NCBI RefSeq assembly: GCF_030655415.1
Contig: NZ_JAURVN010000004.1
Coordinates: forward strand, 124,001-188,000
Source of the DNA: Herminiimonas sp.
GTDB taxonomy: Bacteria; Pseudomonadota; Gammaproteobacteria; Burkholderiales; Burkholderiaceae
Reading direction: 5' to 3'
DNA: 64,000 nucleotides
Shown here in pieces: positions 1 to 10,301 of this stretch. The translations under genes were made by a program, and so were the position numbers. Below the pieces are notes generated by a model. It worked only from the letters and a program-made list of their open reading frames with translations, did not search any database and was not told where the DNA came from. The stretch's first letter is position 1; every line of letters begins with the position of its first letter.

Positions 1-1139
1 GGCGACTCACCAGTGCCAGGCAAACTGATACCGATGTTCGCGTGTTTCGATTCGCCAGGACCGTTGACGATACACCCCATCACAGCAACGTTCATCGCTT
101 CGACGCCAGGATATTGTTTTTTCCAGACTGGCATTTGATCGCGCAGATAAGTCTGAATGCCATCTGCCAGTTCCTGGAATACCGTCGACGTCGTGCGACC
201 ACAACCTGGGCATGCAATCACCATCGGCGTAAATTTACGCAAGCCCATGGTTTGCAAAATTTCCTGGCCAACGATGACTTCACGCGTTCTGTCGCCACCC
301 GGTTCTGGTGTCAGCGAAATACGGATCGTGTCGCCTATGCCTTCTTGCAGCAAAACCGATAATGCAGCCGTCGAGGCAACGATGCCTTTGCTGCCCATGC
401 CCGCTTCGGTCAAGCCGAGATGCAATGGGTAATCGCAACGACGCGCAAGTTCGCGATATACCGCGATCAAATCCTGCACGCCTGACACTTTGCAAGACAA
501 AATAATTTTGTCACCAGCCAGACCTACTTCTTCAGCGCGCAGTGCATTTTCAATCGCCGAAGTCACCAGCGCTTCATACATAACCGCTTGCGCAGTCCAC
601 GGATTCGCTCTTGTCGCGTTTTCATCCATGATGCGCGCCAGCAGCTCTTGATCCAAGCTGCCCCAATTAACACCAATACGTACTGGCTTATCGAAACGGC
701 AGGCAGTTTCAATCATCTGCGCGAACTGCGTATCACGCTTGTTTCCCTTGCCGACATTGCCGGGATTGATGCGATATTTCGCCAGCGCTTTCGCGCAATC
801 CGGATAGTCGTTCAACAACTTGTGGCCGTTGTAGTGGAAATCACCAACAAGCGGCACGACGATATCCATCTTGTCCAGCTGCTCGCAAATCTCGGGGACA
901 GCAGCGGCGGCTTCTGGCGTATTCACCGTGATACGGACCATCTCGGAACCAGCACGCGCCAATTCCTTGATCTGGATCGCGGTGCCGATTACGTCTGCGG
1001 TATCGGTATTGGTCATCGATTGCACGACCACTGGCGCATCGCCGCCGATACGAACTTCGCGGCCACCATAACTGACAACCGCTATGCGACTTTTACGTCG
1101 CGGCCAAGAACCTGTACCAATCGGATCGGATGAAGACAT
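1..1139 (-). CDS. ispG: 4-hydroxy-3-methylbut-2-enyl diphosphate synthase, C-terminus cut off by the window edge
   Basis: Reading the minus strand from an ATG at 1139 gives at least 379 residues with no stop before the left edge. The enzyme converts methylerythritol cyclodiphosphate to HMBPP in the cytosolic MEP isoprenoid pathway. It is recognisable from the N-terminal stretch [18 protein letters not shown], the GVNWGSL segment, and the iron-sulfur cysteines in CPGCGR and in [10 protein letters not shown] near the cut end. The start lies 8 bp after the stop of rodZ, so rodZ-ispG are co-directional and probably co-transcribed. The proteobacterial-type length and motifs make the call firm; only the C-terminal end is missing. 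Confidence 0.95.
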   Translation of the reverse strand, partial: MSSSDPIGTGSWPRRKSRIAVVSYGGREVRIGGDAPVVVQSMTNTDTADVIGTAIQIKELARAGSEMVRITVNTPEAAAAVPEICEQLDKMDIVVPLVGDFHYNGHKLLNDYPDCAKALAKYRINPGNVGKGNKRDTQFAQMIETACRFDKPVRIGVNWGSLDQELLARIMDENATRANPWTAQAVMYEALVTSAIENALRAEEVGLAGDKIILSCKVSGVQDLIAVYRELARRCDYPLHLGLTEAGMGSKGIVASTAALSVLLQEGIGDTIRISLTPEPGGDRTREVIVGQEILQTMGLRKFTPMVIACPGCGRTTSTVFQELADGIQTYLRDQMPVWKKQYPGVEAMNVAVMGCIVNGPGESKHANIGISLPGTGES

Positions 1140-1146
1140 ACGTAAA

Positions 1147-2220
1147 TTATTTCAAATTCAAACGTGCAACGTTACTCGTGTTGCCCGTAACAACATCAAC
1201 AGATTTGCCGCGCAAGGTGACATCAACGCCGGCAGCATTACCGATCACCATGTTGACGGGTTCGGTCACAGCAACGACTTCGGATGTGCCCGCTTTCAGC
1301 AAACGTGAAAGCAATACGCTATTGTCAGCGCGCTTAATTTCCACCCATGAATCTTCGCGCACCTTGATCGCCAATGCATCTTTGCTATTCACTGGAACGG
1401 CAGCCACTACAGGTGCAGTAACTGCAGTTGTATTCATAGTCGCCGCAACAGATTGAACGGCTGGTGCAGCTACGGACGGTTTCGATGCTGTAACTGGGGT
1501 TGGCGCAGGAGCCGAGACAACTGCTGCCGGTTTGGATTCAGGCACTGTAACTTTTGATTCTGCTACCGGCGCAGTCGGCGTTGCCGCCGAAGTCGCATTC
1601 GATTCATTCGTACTTGGTGCAACTGACCCTTCAATTACCTCAGATTGCGCTGGAGGTACCTCGACGATTTCTCCACTCTCAATCGGCAAAACCTTTTCTA
1701 CATGGGAAGTCTGCGGCGACATCGACGAAGGGATCAAACCTAAATGCTGTCCAGCGAATATAGCAACACCAATCAGCGCCAACACAGCAACACCAACCAT
1801 CAACTTGAATGAGAATCCGCGAGGACCGGAAGGCGACAATTTGGCTTCAGAAAAAGATGCTGAAAGCGTATTGCGCTCAGGCAGCAACACAGCTGGTGTG
1901 GAAGTATCATCAACGATCGCTGCCAAGATAGGCGCAGGATCAGCTTGCAATACTTTCGCATAAGCGCGAATAAAACCGCGCACGATAACCATGCCAGGCA
2001 AGGCCGCATAGTTATCTGCTTCCAATGCCTGAATCTGCCTATTCGCAAGATTGAGTTGACTAGCGATCTGCAGCGTCGTCCAGCCGCGCGCTTCACGCAG
2101 GGCGGCAAGTTGCGCTCCCGCCGGCACTATCTGCTCAACAGTATTAACGACCGCCTCAGGATTTGAGTTGGTAGAAGCCACGTTTTCTGGCTGCTGGTTT
2201 ACTGGCACTTCATCATTCAT
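1147..2220 (-). CDS. rodZ: Cytoskeletal protein RodZ
   Basis: A 357-residue bitopic membrane protein. An N-terminal helix-turn-helix of the Xre/HTH_25 type (roughly residues 35-100, with [18 protein letters not shown]) is followed by a basic stretch, one transmembrane helix ([15 protein letters not shown]), a long Pro/Ala/Val-rich periplasmic linker and a C-terminal DUF4115 beta-domain ([20 protein letters not shown]). RodZ links MreB to the elongation machinery and sets rod shape. The open frame extends to 2313. I chose the ATG at 2220 because it opens with [10 protein letters not shown] and overlaps the upstream TPR gene by 8 bp, a typical coupled start. It is followed immediately by ispG, a common betaproteobacterial order. 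Confidence 0.9.
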   Translation of the reverse strand: MNDEVPVNQQPENVASTNSNPEAVVNTVEQIVPAGAQLAALREARGWTTLQIASQLNLANRQIQALEADNYAALPGMVIVRGFIRAYAKVLQADPAPILAAIVDDTSTPAVLLPERNTLSASFSEAKLSPSGPRGFSFKLMVGVAVLALIGVAIFAGQHLGLIPSSMSPQTSHVEKVLPIESGEIVEVPPAQSEVIEGSVAPSTNESNATSAATPTAPVAESKVTVPESKPAAVVSAPAPTPVTASKPSVAAPAVQSVAATMNTTAVTAPVVAAVPVNSKDALAIKVREDSWVEIKRADNSVLLSRLLKAGTSEVVAVTEPVNMVIGNAAGVDVTLRGKSVDVVTGNTSNVARLNLK

Positions 2221-3022
2221 TAAAGGCTCCACGCTGATAAGCCGCAAATTCATTTGAGTTTGGATAACGGCGACGCAATTGCGTTGCAAAACTGGCTTCT
2301 GCTGCGCGATCACCCATCTTGTGTTCTATCTTGATCGCCAACCAGAGTACTTCTGCACTCAATACATCCATCTTGGTCACGCGCGTAATGTAAAAGCGGG
2401 CACGCTCAAAATCGCCACGCTCGTAATTGATACGCGACAAATTAGTATTCGTTGTCGGATTGCCCGGATCGTAGCGGAAGGCTTGATTGAAATAAGCTTC
2501 TGCTGCGACTGGATTTTTCAAAATCAGGCTGCAAGTACCAGCGTTATTAAATGCCTTGGCCGGCGACTGATAAGCCTTGTTGCGAATCGCTGATTCGAAA
2601 TAGGCAATCGACTGCTGAGCGCGTCCGTTCTGGCACAGGAACCAGCCATAGTTGTTGCTCAAGTCCGGATCATTTGGCGCCAAGCGCAAGGCACGCGTCA
2701 TATTTTCTTCTGCCAAACGCGTTTCGCCCAGATCCATGTAAATCAATCCGGCCATGCTGTATGCATCGGAAAATTCCGAGTCCGCTTGCAATGCAAGTTT
2801 GATTTCATCCAGCGCGACATTCATCTGTCCTTGCTGGTAATACTCGCTTGCCAGTTGCAAACGAATACGCGCACGTCTATGATTATCTGATTTATCGGTG
2901 CCGGTGACCGTCGTCGCATCGCCATCTTGCTTGGATGAACTTGTAGTGCTGGTTACGCAACCAGCCAAGACCATGGAGAACAAAGTGATACCAAACCAGA
3001 CTACAGGACGCGCTATTTTCAA
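2213..3022 (-). CDS. pilW: Type IV pilus biogenesis/stability TPR lipoprotein (PilW/PilF type)
   Basis: A 269-residue predicted outer-membrane lipoprotein. The signal peptide ends in the lipobox LAGC (Cys near residue 22). The mature part contains about five or six TPR repeats, including [21 protein letters not shown] and [20 protein letters not shown]. The family helps assemble the PilQ secretin of type IV pili. The gene is tightly coupled on both sides: its ATG overlaps the rlmN stop as ATGA, and its stop overlaps the rodZ start. The order rlmN-pilW-rodZ-ispG is conserved in many beta- and gammaproteobacteria and supports the call. No other pilus assembly gene apart from fimV at 43-46 kb is in the window. 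Confidence 0.85.
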   Translation of the reverse strand: MKIARPVVWFGITLFSMVLAGCVTSTTSSSKQDGDATTVTGTDKSDNHRRARIRLQLASEYYQQGQMNVALDEIKLALQADSEFSDAYSMAGLIYMDLGETRLAEENMTRALRLAPNDPDLSNNYGWFLCQNGRAQQSIAYFESAIRNKAYQSPAKAFNNAGTCSLILKNPVAAEAYFNQAFRYDPGNPTTNTNLSRINYERGDFERARFYITRVTKMDVLSAEVLWLAIKIEHKMGDRAAEASFATQLRRRYPNSNEFAAYQRGAFNE

Positions 3023-4185
3023 GATGAAATCTCCACAATACGTCCAAAATCTTTACCGAATTTCTCTTGATACTCGGCCATTTTTTTCATACGGTCTTGC
3101 ACGCGCGTACGGTCTTGCACTTCACCTGCCAGTTGGCCACATGCCGCATCAATATCATCACCGCGGGTCTTGCGCACAGTCGTAACAATGCCGCCATCCA
3201 TCAGCACCTGCGCGAACGCCTTGATGCGTGGATTATTGGAGCGAGTCAAACCCGATTCTGGGAATGGATTAAAGGGAATCAAATTGAATTTGCATGGCAC
3301 GCCATCTTTGCCTTGGACTAACGCCAGCAACTCGCGCGCATGTTGATCGCTGTCGTTGACACCATCCAGCATGCAATATTCAAAGGTCACAAAATCCCGT
3401 GGAGCGAATTCCAAATAGCGCTTGCAAGCGGCCATCAATTCTTTCAACGGATATTTTTTATTCAATGGCACCAGGCCATCGCGCAAGGCATCGTTCGATG
3501 CGTGCAGCGATACAGCCAACGCCACTGCGCAATCTTGTGAGAGTTTGTCTATCATCGGCACCACGCCACTGGTCGACAAGGTCACGCGACGACGCGACAA
3601 ACCATACGCGTTATCGTCAAGCATCAACTTGAGCGCAGTAACGGTCGGCTCATAATTCAGCAAAGGTTCGCCCATGCCCATCATCACGACGTTGGTGATT
3701 TGGCGCTCGCCTTTTGGACCTGGCTCTATGCCTTTGGTCCGGCGCAATTCAAATTCTGCCATCCACAGTTGGCCTATGATTTCGCCGACTGACAGATTAC
3801 GGTTAAAGCCTTGTTTTCCGGTTGAACAAAACCGGCAATTTACCGCGCAACCGGCTTGTGTAGAAATACACAAGGTGCCGCGGTTTTCTTCAGGAATAAA
3901 AACAGTCTCGACCGCATTGCCCTGCCCCACATCGATCAGCCACTTGCGTGTGCCGTCGGTAGAGGTGTGATCGGAGATCACAGCTGGCGCAGCAATCATC
4001 GCGCGCGTCTTCAGCTTGTCGCGCAGCGACTTGGCCAAATCCGTCATCGCGTCAAAATCACTGGCACCGAATTGATGTATCCAGCGCTGCAATTGCTTGG
4101 CGCGGAACGGCTTCTCACCCAACTCGCCGCAATAAGCGATGAGCTGCGCAGGATCCAGATCCAGCAGATTGGTGAGAGTCGTCAT
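3019..4185 (-). CDS. rlmN: Dual-specificity 23S rRNA / tRNA adenine-C2 methyltransferase RlmN
   Basis: A 388-residue radical-SAM methyltransferase that makes m2A2503 in 23S rRNA and m2A37 in some tRNAs. The radical-SAM cluster motif is CAVNCRFC (three Cys). The GMGEPLLNY segment binds SAM, and the C-terminal CGQLAGE holds the second catalytic cysteine. An N-terminal domain typical of RlmN/Cfr precedes it ([26 protein letters not shown]). Length is normal for the family. It is the first gene of the rlmN-pilW-rodZ-ispG run and begins about 75 bp after the ndk stop, so readthrough from ndk is possible. Confidence 0.95.
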   Translation of the reverse strand: MTTLTNLLDLDPAQLIAYCGELGEKPFRAKQLQRWIHQFGASDFDAMTDLAKSLRDKLKTRAMIAAPAVISDHTSTDGTRKWLIDVGQGNAVETVFIPEENRGTLCISTQAGCAVNCRFCSTGKQGFNRNLSVGEIIGQLWMAEFELRRTKGIEPGPKGERQITNVVMMGMGEPLLNYEPTVTALKLMLDDNAYGLSRRRVTLSTSGVVPMIDKLSQDCAVALAVSLHASNDALRDGLVPLNKKYPLKELMAACKRYLEFAPRDFVTFEYCMLDGVNDSDQHARELLALVQGKDGVPCKFNLIPFNPFPESGLTRSNNPRIKAFAQVLMDGGIVTTVRKTRGDDIDAACGQLAGEVQDRTRVQDRMKKMAEYQEKFGKDFGRIVEISS

Positions 4186-4261
4186 AAAAACACTTCTTGT
4201 TGCCGCTGGTTCGTCGATGAAAACATATCAACGAATAGCGACATTACAAATTAATCGCAAA

Positions 4262-4687
4262 TTAACGCGAGTAAACGTTCAACGCTGGGAAGTAATAAGC
4301 GATTTCAACTTTCGCTGTTTCTTCTGCGTCGGAACCGTGGACTGCGTTTGCATCGATCGAGTCAGCGAAGTCAGCACGAATCGTACCTTTGTCAGCCTTT
4401 TTAGGATCGGTTGCGCCCATCAGATCACGATGTTTGATGATTGCGTTTTCGCCTTCAAGTACTTGAATGATCACAGGACCCGAGATCATGAAGTCAACCA
4501 GATCCTTGAAGAAAGGACGTGCGCTGTGAACAGCGTAGAAACCTTCAGCTTCAGCGCGCGACAATTGTGTCATGCGAGCAGCGATGATTTTCAAGCCAGC
4601 GCCTTCGAAACGGGAATAAATTTGACCGATTACGTTTTTAGCGACTGCGTCCGGTTTAATAATCGACAGTGTGCGTTCGATTGCCAT
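4262..4687 (-). CDS. ndk: Nucleoside diphosphate kinase
   Basis: A 141-residue cytosolic enzyme that moves the gamma phosphate of ATP onto NDPs through a phosphohistidine. [15 protein letters not shown] is the classic N-terminus, GLKIIAARM follows, and the active-site histidine lies in [10 protein letters not shown] near the C-terminus. The open frame runs upstream to 4744. I start at 4687 because the family N-terminus begins there and a GGAG ribosome-binding sequence sits about 9 bases upstream. It lies just upstream of rlmN in the same direction, a frequent pairing in proteobacteria. Confidence 0.96.
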   Translation of the reverse strand: MAIERTLSIIKPDAVAKNVIGQIYSRFEGAGLKIIAARMTQLSRAEAEGFYAVHSARPFFKDLVDFMISGPVIIQVLEGENAIIKHRDLMGATDPKKADKGTIRADFADSIDANAVHGSDAEETAKVEIAYYFPALNVYSR

Positions 4688-5064
4688 CTGAAAAAACTCC
4701 AATAAAATGAAAGGGTTAAGACGAAAAATTGAGAACTCAATCAACCTTCGATTCTAGCATGAAACACCCTCTTTATGAGCAGGAACACATGGTTTTATGC
4801 CTAAGCCGTGCCGGGCCTAAGTCCGCTCATCAAACACATGGTATTTTTTCAAGCAAATTCGTTTAAGCAAGAACCTAAAAGCGAAGGGGAACAAGCCTTT
4901 TGACAAGCGCTGATCCATCCTCAGAATATGTCATGTTTATTTAAATTCGATGACATTTAGTTAATTTACACGTCCTAAATGAACAAGAAATTCTTGCAAT
5001 ACAAACAAAAAAGCCGACATCAAAGTCGGCTTTTAAAACATCAAATATGGCTCAAGAAAAAGAA
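4688..5064. other. Intergenic region between ndk and rlmD, no gene
   Basis: No credible coding sequence on either strand; the stretch is AT-richer than its neighbours. It must hold the ndk promoter (minus strand) and ends with the rlmD terminator at 5009-5034. An inverted repeat TGTCAT / ATGACA with a 15-bp AT-rich spacer lies at 4929-4955. The word ACACATGGT occurs twice, near 4786 and 4834. I cannot assign a function to either. Confidence 0.5.
5009..5034 (-). terminator. Rho-independent terminator downstream of rlmD
   Basis: A perfect 10-bp stem AAAAGCCGAC / GTCGGCTTTT with a 6-base loop. On the minus strand it is followed by a T-rich run. It lies about 30 bp past the rlmD stop. Confidence 0.85.
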
Positions 5065-6438
5065 TCAAGCAGCGGGCTTTTGATCCCGATTCAACTCAAA
5101 AACCGCCATCGACTCGACATGCGAAGTATGCGGAAACATATTCACCACGCCGGCATTTTTCAATATGTAAGGCCCGTCATTCACCAACACTGCTGCGTCG
5201 CGCGCGAGTGTGGATGGATTGCATGACACATAGACAATACGGCTAGGCATCAGATCCGGCTGCAATGCATTCAATCCGGCCAGCGCTTCACAGACTGCCA
5301 AGGCACCATCGCGCGGTGGGTCGATCAACATGCGATCGAACTTGCCTATTTCGATGAAATCCTCGGTTTTGGCTTCGAACAGATTGCGCGAATAAAACGA
5401 GGTTTTTTCGGCCAGTTGATTTGCTTGCGCGTTTTCCATTGCGCGTTCGGTCAACGTTGTGCTGCCTTCCACGCCAACCACTTCACGTGCTTGCGTTGCA
5501 ATCGGCAGCGTGAAATTACCCAAGCCGCAGAAGAGATCAGCGACACGATCTGTCGCTTGCACGTCCAGCAAACGCAATGCGCGCGCTACCAGAACGCGAT
5601 TAATTTGATGATTTACCTGCGTAAAATCGGTAGGCTTGAACGGCATCGTGACACCGAATTCCGGCAAGGCGTAATGCAAATTCGCCTCTACCGGATAGAA
5701 CTGATATGCACTATCCGGGCCGGCTGGTTGCAACCACCATTGCACTTTGTGATGATCGGCAAACGCCTTCAATTTCACTTCGTCGTTAGCCGAAAGTTCA
5801 GTCATGATGCGCAAAACCATGGCAGTGATTTTGTCTTCTGCGCCCTGACCTATTGCCAATTCAATTTGCGGCAAATGATCGATGACTGAAAGCGACGCAA
5901 TCAATTCGCGCAAAGGCACCAGCATCGCGGAGACATTGGGCGGCAAAATTTCGCAGGTCTTCATATCGGTAATGAACGAAGATTTACGCTCATGAAAACC
6001 AACCAGCACGCCACCTTTTTTCGGCACATTACGCACAGAAATACGTGCGCGATAGCGATAACCCCAAGTCGGTCCGTGTATAGGACGCAGCATGGTTTCG
6101 GGCTTGACCTTGCCTATATGCTTTAAATTATCTTCAAGGATGCGCTGCTTCAGCGCGACTTGCGCGCCAGCTTCTAGATGCTGCATCGAGCAACCGCCAC
6201 AGATACCAAAATAGCTGCATTTAGGCTTGGTGCGCAGCGATGATTCCTTGATCACGGACATCATTTTTGCCGCTTCCCAATTCGCTTTTTTGCGATAGGA
6301 AGAATAAACCACGCGCTCTTTTGGCAAAGCGCCTTCGACGAATACCACTTTGCCGGGCGTGCCATCTTCATTTTTCAGATGGCCAACACCACGGGCTTCC
6401 ATGTCGAGGGACTCGATATCAATAATTGTTTGCTGCAT
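5065..6438 (-). CDS. rlmD: 23S rRNA (uracil-C5) methyltransferase RlmD
   Basis: A 457-residue SAM-dependent methyltransferase of the TrmA/RumA family, predicted to make m5U1939 in 23S rRNA. An N-terminal TRAM domain comes first (IESLDMEARGVGHL). It is followed by the iron-sulfur cysteine cluster in CSYFGICGGCSMQH, a SAM-binding Rossmann fold (DLFCGLGNFTLPIA) and the catalytic-cysteine motif YVSCNPSTLARD near the C-terminus. RlmC/TrmA lack this combination of TRAM and Fe-S cysteines, so RlmD is favoured. It lies downstream of rpoS in the same direction with about 120 bp between them. Confidence 0.88.
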   Translation of the reverse strand: MQQTIIDIESLDMEARGVGHLKNEDGTPGKVVFVEGALPKERVVYSSYRKKANWEAAKMMSVIKESSLRTKPKCSYFGICGGCSMQHLEAGAQVALKQRILEDNLKHIGKVKPETMLRPIHGPTWGYRYRARISVRNVPKKGGVLVGFHERKSSFITDMKTCEILPPNVSAMLVPLRELIASLSVIDHLPQIELAIGQGAEDKITAMVLRIMTELSANDEVKLKAFADHHKVQWWLQPAGPDSAYQFYPVEANLHYALPEFGVTMPFKPTDFTQVNHQINRVLVARALRLLDVQATDRVADLFCGLGNFTLPIATQAREVVGVEGSTTLTERAMENAQANQLAEKTSFYSRNLFEAKTEDFIEIGKFDRMLIDPPRDGALAVCEALAGLNALQPDLMPSRIVYVSCNPSTLARDAAVLVNDGPYILKNAGVVNMFPHTSHVESMAVFELNRDQKPAA

Positions 6439-6456
6439 AGGGATTAAATCAGATTA

Positions 6457-6481
6457 GCGAGCTAGGCAAAACCTTGCTCGC
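6457..6481 (-). terminator. Possible weak terminator or hairpin between rpoS and rlmD
   Basis: An imperfect inverted repeat: GCGAGC plus AGG pairs with CCT plus GCTCGC around a short T/A loop. It sits between the rpoS stop and the rlmD start. On the minus strand there is only a poor T-run after it, so termination would be partial at best. Confidence 0.3.
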
Positions 6482-6559
6482 ATTAAAAAGGGGAAAATCA
6501 AAAGAAACGGATGATAGCAAACTGCCACACATGCGCGATAGATTTAACGCTAAAGCCCG

Positions 6560-7609
6560 TTACAACAGCGAATCTTTACCTACGCCATTCTTGGCGAGGG
6601 AACGCTTCAATTTAATCAAAGCTTCCTGCTGAATTTGCCGAACGCGCTCACGCGTGACATGCATTTCTACTGCCAGTTCTTCCAGCGTGGCTGGATCATC
6701 ATTGTCCAGACCAAAGCGGCGTGTGATGACCAAGCGCTGCTTATCCGGCAATTTATCCAGCCAATCGCGCACCAAGATTGTCATTTCGTGATGTTCGGCC
6801 TGCGCATCGGGATCGTTCGCATGATCGCCCTGCAGCAAATCCATCAGACTGGATTGCGGATCGCCATCGAGTGGCGCATCCAATGAACTGGCGTGCTCGG
6901 ACAAGGCAAGAATATCCTGCACATCTTCAACGCTGCGATCAACCAGATGCGCAATACCTTCGGCCGTTGCATCCTTGCCGTCGTGATGTTGTGCTTCCAG
7001 ATGAAATTTTGCGCGTAGCGTTTGATTCAATTCACGTACCACGTGCACCGGCAAACGTACCGTGCGTGCCTGATTCATGATCGCGCGCTCTATGCTTTGG
7101 CGTATCCACCATGTCGCATAAGTCGAGAAACGAAATCCGCGCTCGGGCTCGAATTTATCGATGGCACGCATCAAACCCAGATTGCCTTCTTCGATCAGAT
7201 CGAGCAGAACGACACCGCGATTGATGTAATGCTTGGCAATGGACACAACCAGACGCAGATTGTGTTCGATCATTTTTTGACGCGCTTCGAAATTACCCTG
7301 CTTGGCCAGCGTAGCGAAGTGAACTTCTTCAGGCACCGTCAGCAAGGCACGTGCGCCTATTTGGTTCAGATAATGTTGGGTCGCATCGGTGGACAGTTCT
7401 GTCGATAGAACCTTTTTCAGTTCATCGATGCCTGCTACTTCAACCGGTACCGCAGTGCGCTCATTTGGCTCATCGGAATCGGCGGATTCGACATCTTCAT
7501 CAGTGTCGTCGCCTTTTTCGTCATCATCACCAGAATGAAAAGATAGCTCGGAGGACGCGGGCTCCGCGTTTTCCTCGTCGTCTGCCTGTGCATTCCGGTT
7601 ACGTGTCAT
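6560..7609 (-). CDS. rpoS: RNA polymerase sigma factor RpoS (sigma-38)
   Basis: A 349-residue sigma-70 family factor for stationary phase and general stress. An acidic N-terminal extension (residues 1-60, many Asp/Glu) precedes region 1.2 ([21 protein letters not shown]). Region 2 contains [17 protein letters not shown], the core-binding [14 protein letters not shown] and the -10 recognition segment [18 protein letters not shown]. Region 3 follows, then region 4.2 ([20 protein letters not shown]). The start codon overlaps the nlpD stop as TAATG, so translation is coupled. As in other proteobacteria, extra rpoS promoters may lie inside nlpD; I could not identify one confidently. Confidence 0.96.
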   Translation of the reverse strand: MTRNRNAQADDEENAEPASSELSFHSGDDDEKGDDTDEDVESADSDEPNERTAVPVEVAGIDELKKVLSTELSTDATQHYLNQIGARALLTVPEEVHFATLAKQGNFEARQKMIEHNLRLVVSIAKHYINRGVVLLDLIEEGNLGLMRAIDKFEPERGFRFSTYATWWIRQSIERAIMNQARTVRLPVHVVRELNQTLRAKFHLEAQHHDGKDATAEGIAHLVDRSVEDVQDILALSEHASSLDAPLDGDPQSSLMDLLQGDHANDPDAQAEHHEMTILVRDWLDKLPDKQRLVITRRFGLDNDDPATLEELAVEMHVTRERVRQIQQEALIKLKRSLAKNGVGKDSLL

Positions 7610-8514
7610 TAGCGGCTGGGTAAAAACTTGGATGGGTCGACGGGCTTGCCTTGCTGGCGAATTTCAAAATGCAATTTGACTGCATCTGCATCCGAATCGC
7701 CCATGTCGGCAATCTTTTGGCCTTTGGTAACGTTCTGGCCTTCTTTCACGTGGATAGCCTTGTTGTGCGCATAGGCGGATAACAAGGTGCTCGTATGTTT
7801 AACGATGACCAGATTGCCATAACCGCGGATGCCGCTACCGGCATACATGACTTTACCGGAACCGGCAGCCAATACTTGCTGACCAGATTTACCGGCGATA
7901 TCGATGCCTTTTTTATTGTCATCAAAAGTCGCGACGACTTTGCCTTCGGCTGGCCACATCCAGGAGACAGTTTCGTCATCTGATGCCACGGGTGCAGCTG
8001 CTGTAGCAGGTTCAGCTGCCTTGGCTGCTGCGGCAGCAGCAGCAGCTGCTGCTTCCGATTTCTGCATCTCGGTCAAATTACTATCGGAATACGGTCGTTT
8101 GTCGCCACGCGGAGCCGTTTTATTGGCGCCCGTCATTGTCGGAGGCGCAGGCAAAGTACGTGCCTCGGTACCCGATGATGATGCAATCGAACCAATTTGC
8201 GCACCGCTGCTGGCCCGCGATGTCGAAGATTCAGGCGGTGCTACGCGCAGTACTTGATCAACCTTGATGTCATTTGGATTTGCCAGTTTGTTCCATGTCA
8301 CGAGTTCGCTATAGCTTTGGCCGAAATCCAGCGCGATGCGGTACAAGGTATCGCCTTTTTTTACTGTATAGAAACTGCGGTCTTCCGCTGGTGCTTTTGC
8401 AGAATTTGTCCCGCCTATGGTGCGTTCTGAAACTGGGGCAGCGCGATGCGTCGTACCACAAGCGGCTAAGGAGCCAACCAGTAATGCCAACAATGTGAGT
8501 CGAATTTTTTTCAT
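7609..8514 (-). CDS. nlpD: Murein hydrolase activator NlpD, LysM plus degenerate LytM lipoprotein
   Basis: A 301-residue lipoprotein with signal peptide [19 protein letters not shown] (lipobox LAAC). A LysM domain ([18 protein letters not shown]) binds peptidoglycan. A low-complexity Ala/Thr linker with a ten-alanine run follows, then a C-terminal M23/LytM domain ([18 protein letters not shown] ... LSAYAHN ... LHFEIR). The first zinc histidine of active M23 peptidases is absent (the motif reads KGIDIAG), as in E. coli NlpD, where the domain activates amidase AmiC rather than cutting. The frame extends to a TTG at 8529. I prefer the ATG at 8514 because it opens the signal peptide, although its ribosome-binding purines are very close. 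It is coupled to rpoS downstream. Confidence 0.92.
   Translation of the reverse strand: MKKIRLTLLALLVGSLAACGTTHRAAPVSERTIGGTNSAKAPAEDRSFYTVKKGDTLYRIALDFGQSYSELVTWNKLANPNDIKVDQVLRVAPPESSTSRASSGAQIGSIASSSGTEARTLPAPPTMTGANKTAPRGDKRPYSDSNLTEMQKSEAAAAAAAAAAKAAEPATAAAPVASDDETVSWMWPAEGKVVATFDDNKKGIDIAGKSGQQVLAAGSGKVMYAGSGIRGYGNLVIVKHTSTLLSAYAHNKAIHVKEGQNVTKGQKIADMGDSDADAVKLHFEIRQQGKPVDPSKFLPSR
8023..8054. repeat. GCT/GCA triplet-rich tract in nlpD
   Basis: A run of GCT, GCG and GCA triplets that encodes a stretch of consecutive alanines in the NlpD linker. It is a simple-sequence tract. Length changes in multiples of three would leave the protein in frame. Confidence 0.6.
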
Positions 8515-8559
8515 TCTCTTTACGTTCAATTATTTTTTAGCGATGTTTGTTCGCGGAGT

Positions 8560-9465
8560 TCAAGTTACGGTACCTGGACGGAGAGGCACAAAGTGGCAAT
8601 CCTCCAGCGTCGAACTTTTCCATTCAAATTTGCTGACGCGTTCTATCAATTGTAGAACTTGATGCCTATCCCCGACTGGGGCAACTAGGCGACCGCCTAT
8701 CGTCATTTGTTCCAGCAAGGCCTGCGGCACTTCCATCCCCGCTGCGGCTAAAATTATGCCGTCAAACGGGGCTGCCTGTGGCAAGCCAAGCATACCATCT
8801 CCGTAATGCAAGCGGATATTTGCCACCCGCATGGGCCGCAGGTTGGTCTTGGCCAGCTCATGCAAACCCTTGATGCGCTCGATGGAATAGACTTCTTTTG
8901 CCACCAGCGCCAAGACCGCAGCCTGGTAACCACAACCGGTGCCAATTTCCAGCACACGATTGAGTACGCCACCTGCACTATTGTTCCGCATGACTTCAAT
9001 CATTCTCGCCACGATATACGGTTGCGAAATCGTTTGGTGATACCCAATTGGCAAGGATGCGTCGATATAAGCCTGGCTCGCCAACGCCGGCTCCATGAAT
9101 AAATGGCGCGGCACCGCCTCCATTGCCGCCAATACCTTACTGTCTTTTACACCCTGTTTCGCCACACGAGCCGTCATCGCCTTGCGTATTGCTTCTGACA
9201 CCAGTGGCGCGCTGCGATTACCTGCTGTAGGAGCATGCGTTGCGGCTTTGTGCGAGGGCTCAGACTGACGAGGTGACGCACTAGAGTTTGAAACAGTCCG
9301 CATGGCCGGCGCGGCCGCATGACGCGAGGCATTCTGCGTGGCAGTTTGCGGCGTAGCAGTTTTGCCGCTCACATTGCGATTCGGTTCACTGCGTGCGCCG
9401 TTGCGCGGAGCTTTTTCCGCGATGGAAGACAGCGACAACGGGAAGCGCTTGGTCTTGTCCGTCAT
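8560..9465 (-). CDS. pcm: Protein-L-isoaspartate O-methyltransferase with a long N-terminal extension
   Basis: A 301-residue enzyme that methylates isoaspartyl residues in aged proteins so they can be repaired. The catalytic part begins near residue 90 ([22 protein letters not shown]). It carries the substrate motif [18 protein letters not shown], the SAM loop [16 protein letters not shown] and [13 protein letters not shown]. The first 85 or so residues are a Ser/Thr/Ala/Asn-rich, probably disordered extension that E. coli Pcm lacks. Its ATG overlaps the surE stop as ATGA, and nlpD follows about 45 bp downstream. The arrangement surE-pcm-nlpD-rpoS is the classic stationary-phase cluster. Confidence 0.93.
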   Translation of the reverse strand: MTDKTKRFPLSLSSIAEKAPRNGARSEPNRNVSGKTATPQTATQNASRHAAAPAMRTVSNSSASPRQSEPSHKAATHAPTAGNRSAPLVSEAIRKAMTARVAKQGVKDSKVLAAMEAVPRHLFMEPALASQAYIDASLPIGYHQTISQPYIVARMIEVMRNNSAGGVLNRVLEIGTGCGYQAAVLALVAKEVYSIERIKGLHELAKTNLRPMRVANIRLHYGDGMLGLPQAAPFDGIILAAAGMEVPQALLEQMTIGGRLVAPVGDRHQVLQLIERVSKFEWKSSTLEDCHFVPLRPGTVT

Positions 9466-10211
9466 GCCAGCACTTTCTTCAATGCAGCGAGTTGCGTATT
9501 GTGTGTCAAATCGATTTGCAAAGGCGTGATCGATACATGACCCAGCGCAGTTGCATGAAAATCGGTACCTTCACCGGCATCTTTTTGCCCGCCACAAGGA
9601 CCTATCCAATAAATATCGCGACCGCTAGGATCCTGCGTCTTGATCACGGCTTCTGACTGATGACGTTTGCCGAGTCGAGTCGCAAGGGCTGGCTTAATTT
9701 GCTCATAAGGCATGTTGGGAATATTGACGTTCAGCAGAAAATTTTCTGCCAAATGAGCGAAATGTCCTTCAGCGCAGCGTTCAACAATATCGCGTGCAAC
9801 CCGTGCGGCCGACTTGATCTCGCCCCAACCTTTATCCAGTTGCGAAAACGCGATCGCTGGAATCCCAAATAAATGACCCTCAGTCGCCGCCGCCACAGTG
9901 CCGGAATACAGCGTGTCGTCGCCCATGTTTTGCCCTTGATTAACCCCGGAAACAATCAGGTCAGGCTTGGACGTCATGATGCCGGTCAGCGCAATATGAA
10001 CGCAATCGGAAGGTGTGCCGTTGATGAAGTAAAAACCGTTAGCCGCTTGATAGACGGAAAGCGGTCTGTCCAGCGTGAGGGAATTAGAGCTGCCGGAACG
10101 GTTACTGTCCGGCGCAACGACGACGATATCGGCAATCGGTGCCAGCGCCTCGGCTAAGGCAATCAAGCCGGGAGCGAGATAGCCGTCGTCATTACTGATA
10201 AGAATTTTCAT
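9462..10211 (-). CDS. surE: 5'/3'-nucleotidase SurE
   Basis: A 249-residue metal-dependent phosphatase acting on nucleoside monophosphates and short polyphosphates. The N-terminal [12 protein letters not shown] holds the metal-binding DD pair. [12 protein letters not shown], the [13 protein letters not shown] loop and [22 protein letters not shown] are all family hallmarks. It is the first gene of the surE-pcm-nlpD-rpoS operon, with an ATG start in a short gap after the helicase gene. Length is typical. Confidence 0.96.
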   Translation of the reverse strand: MKILISNDDGYLAPGLIALAEALAPIADIVVVAPDSNRSGSSNSLTLDRPLSVYQAANGFYFINGTPSDCVHIALTGIMTSKPDLIVSGVNQGQNMGDDTLYSGTVAAATEGHLFGIPAIAFSQLDKGWGEIKSAARVARDIVERCAEGHFAHLAENFLLNVNIPNMPYEQIKPALATRLGKRHQSEAVIKTQDPSGRDIYWIGPCGGQKDAGEGTDFHATALGHVSITPLQIDLTHNTQLAALKKVLA

Positions 10212-10301
10212 GTGTGAATTTTACCTGAAGCAACGCCGCTTTCTGAACAAGCTTTCGCATTCGCGAGAGCAGCAGATCACTGATCGCAGCGCGAAGGGGA
10301 A

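Noticed and set aside
4139..4705. Plus-strand open frame across rlmN and ndk
   Set aside because: It covers parts of two real minus-strand genes and the gap between them; composition is not protein-like.
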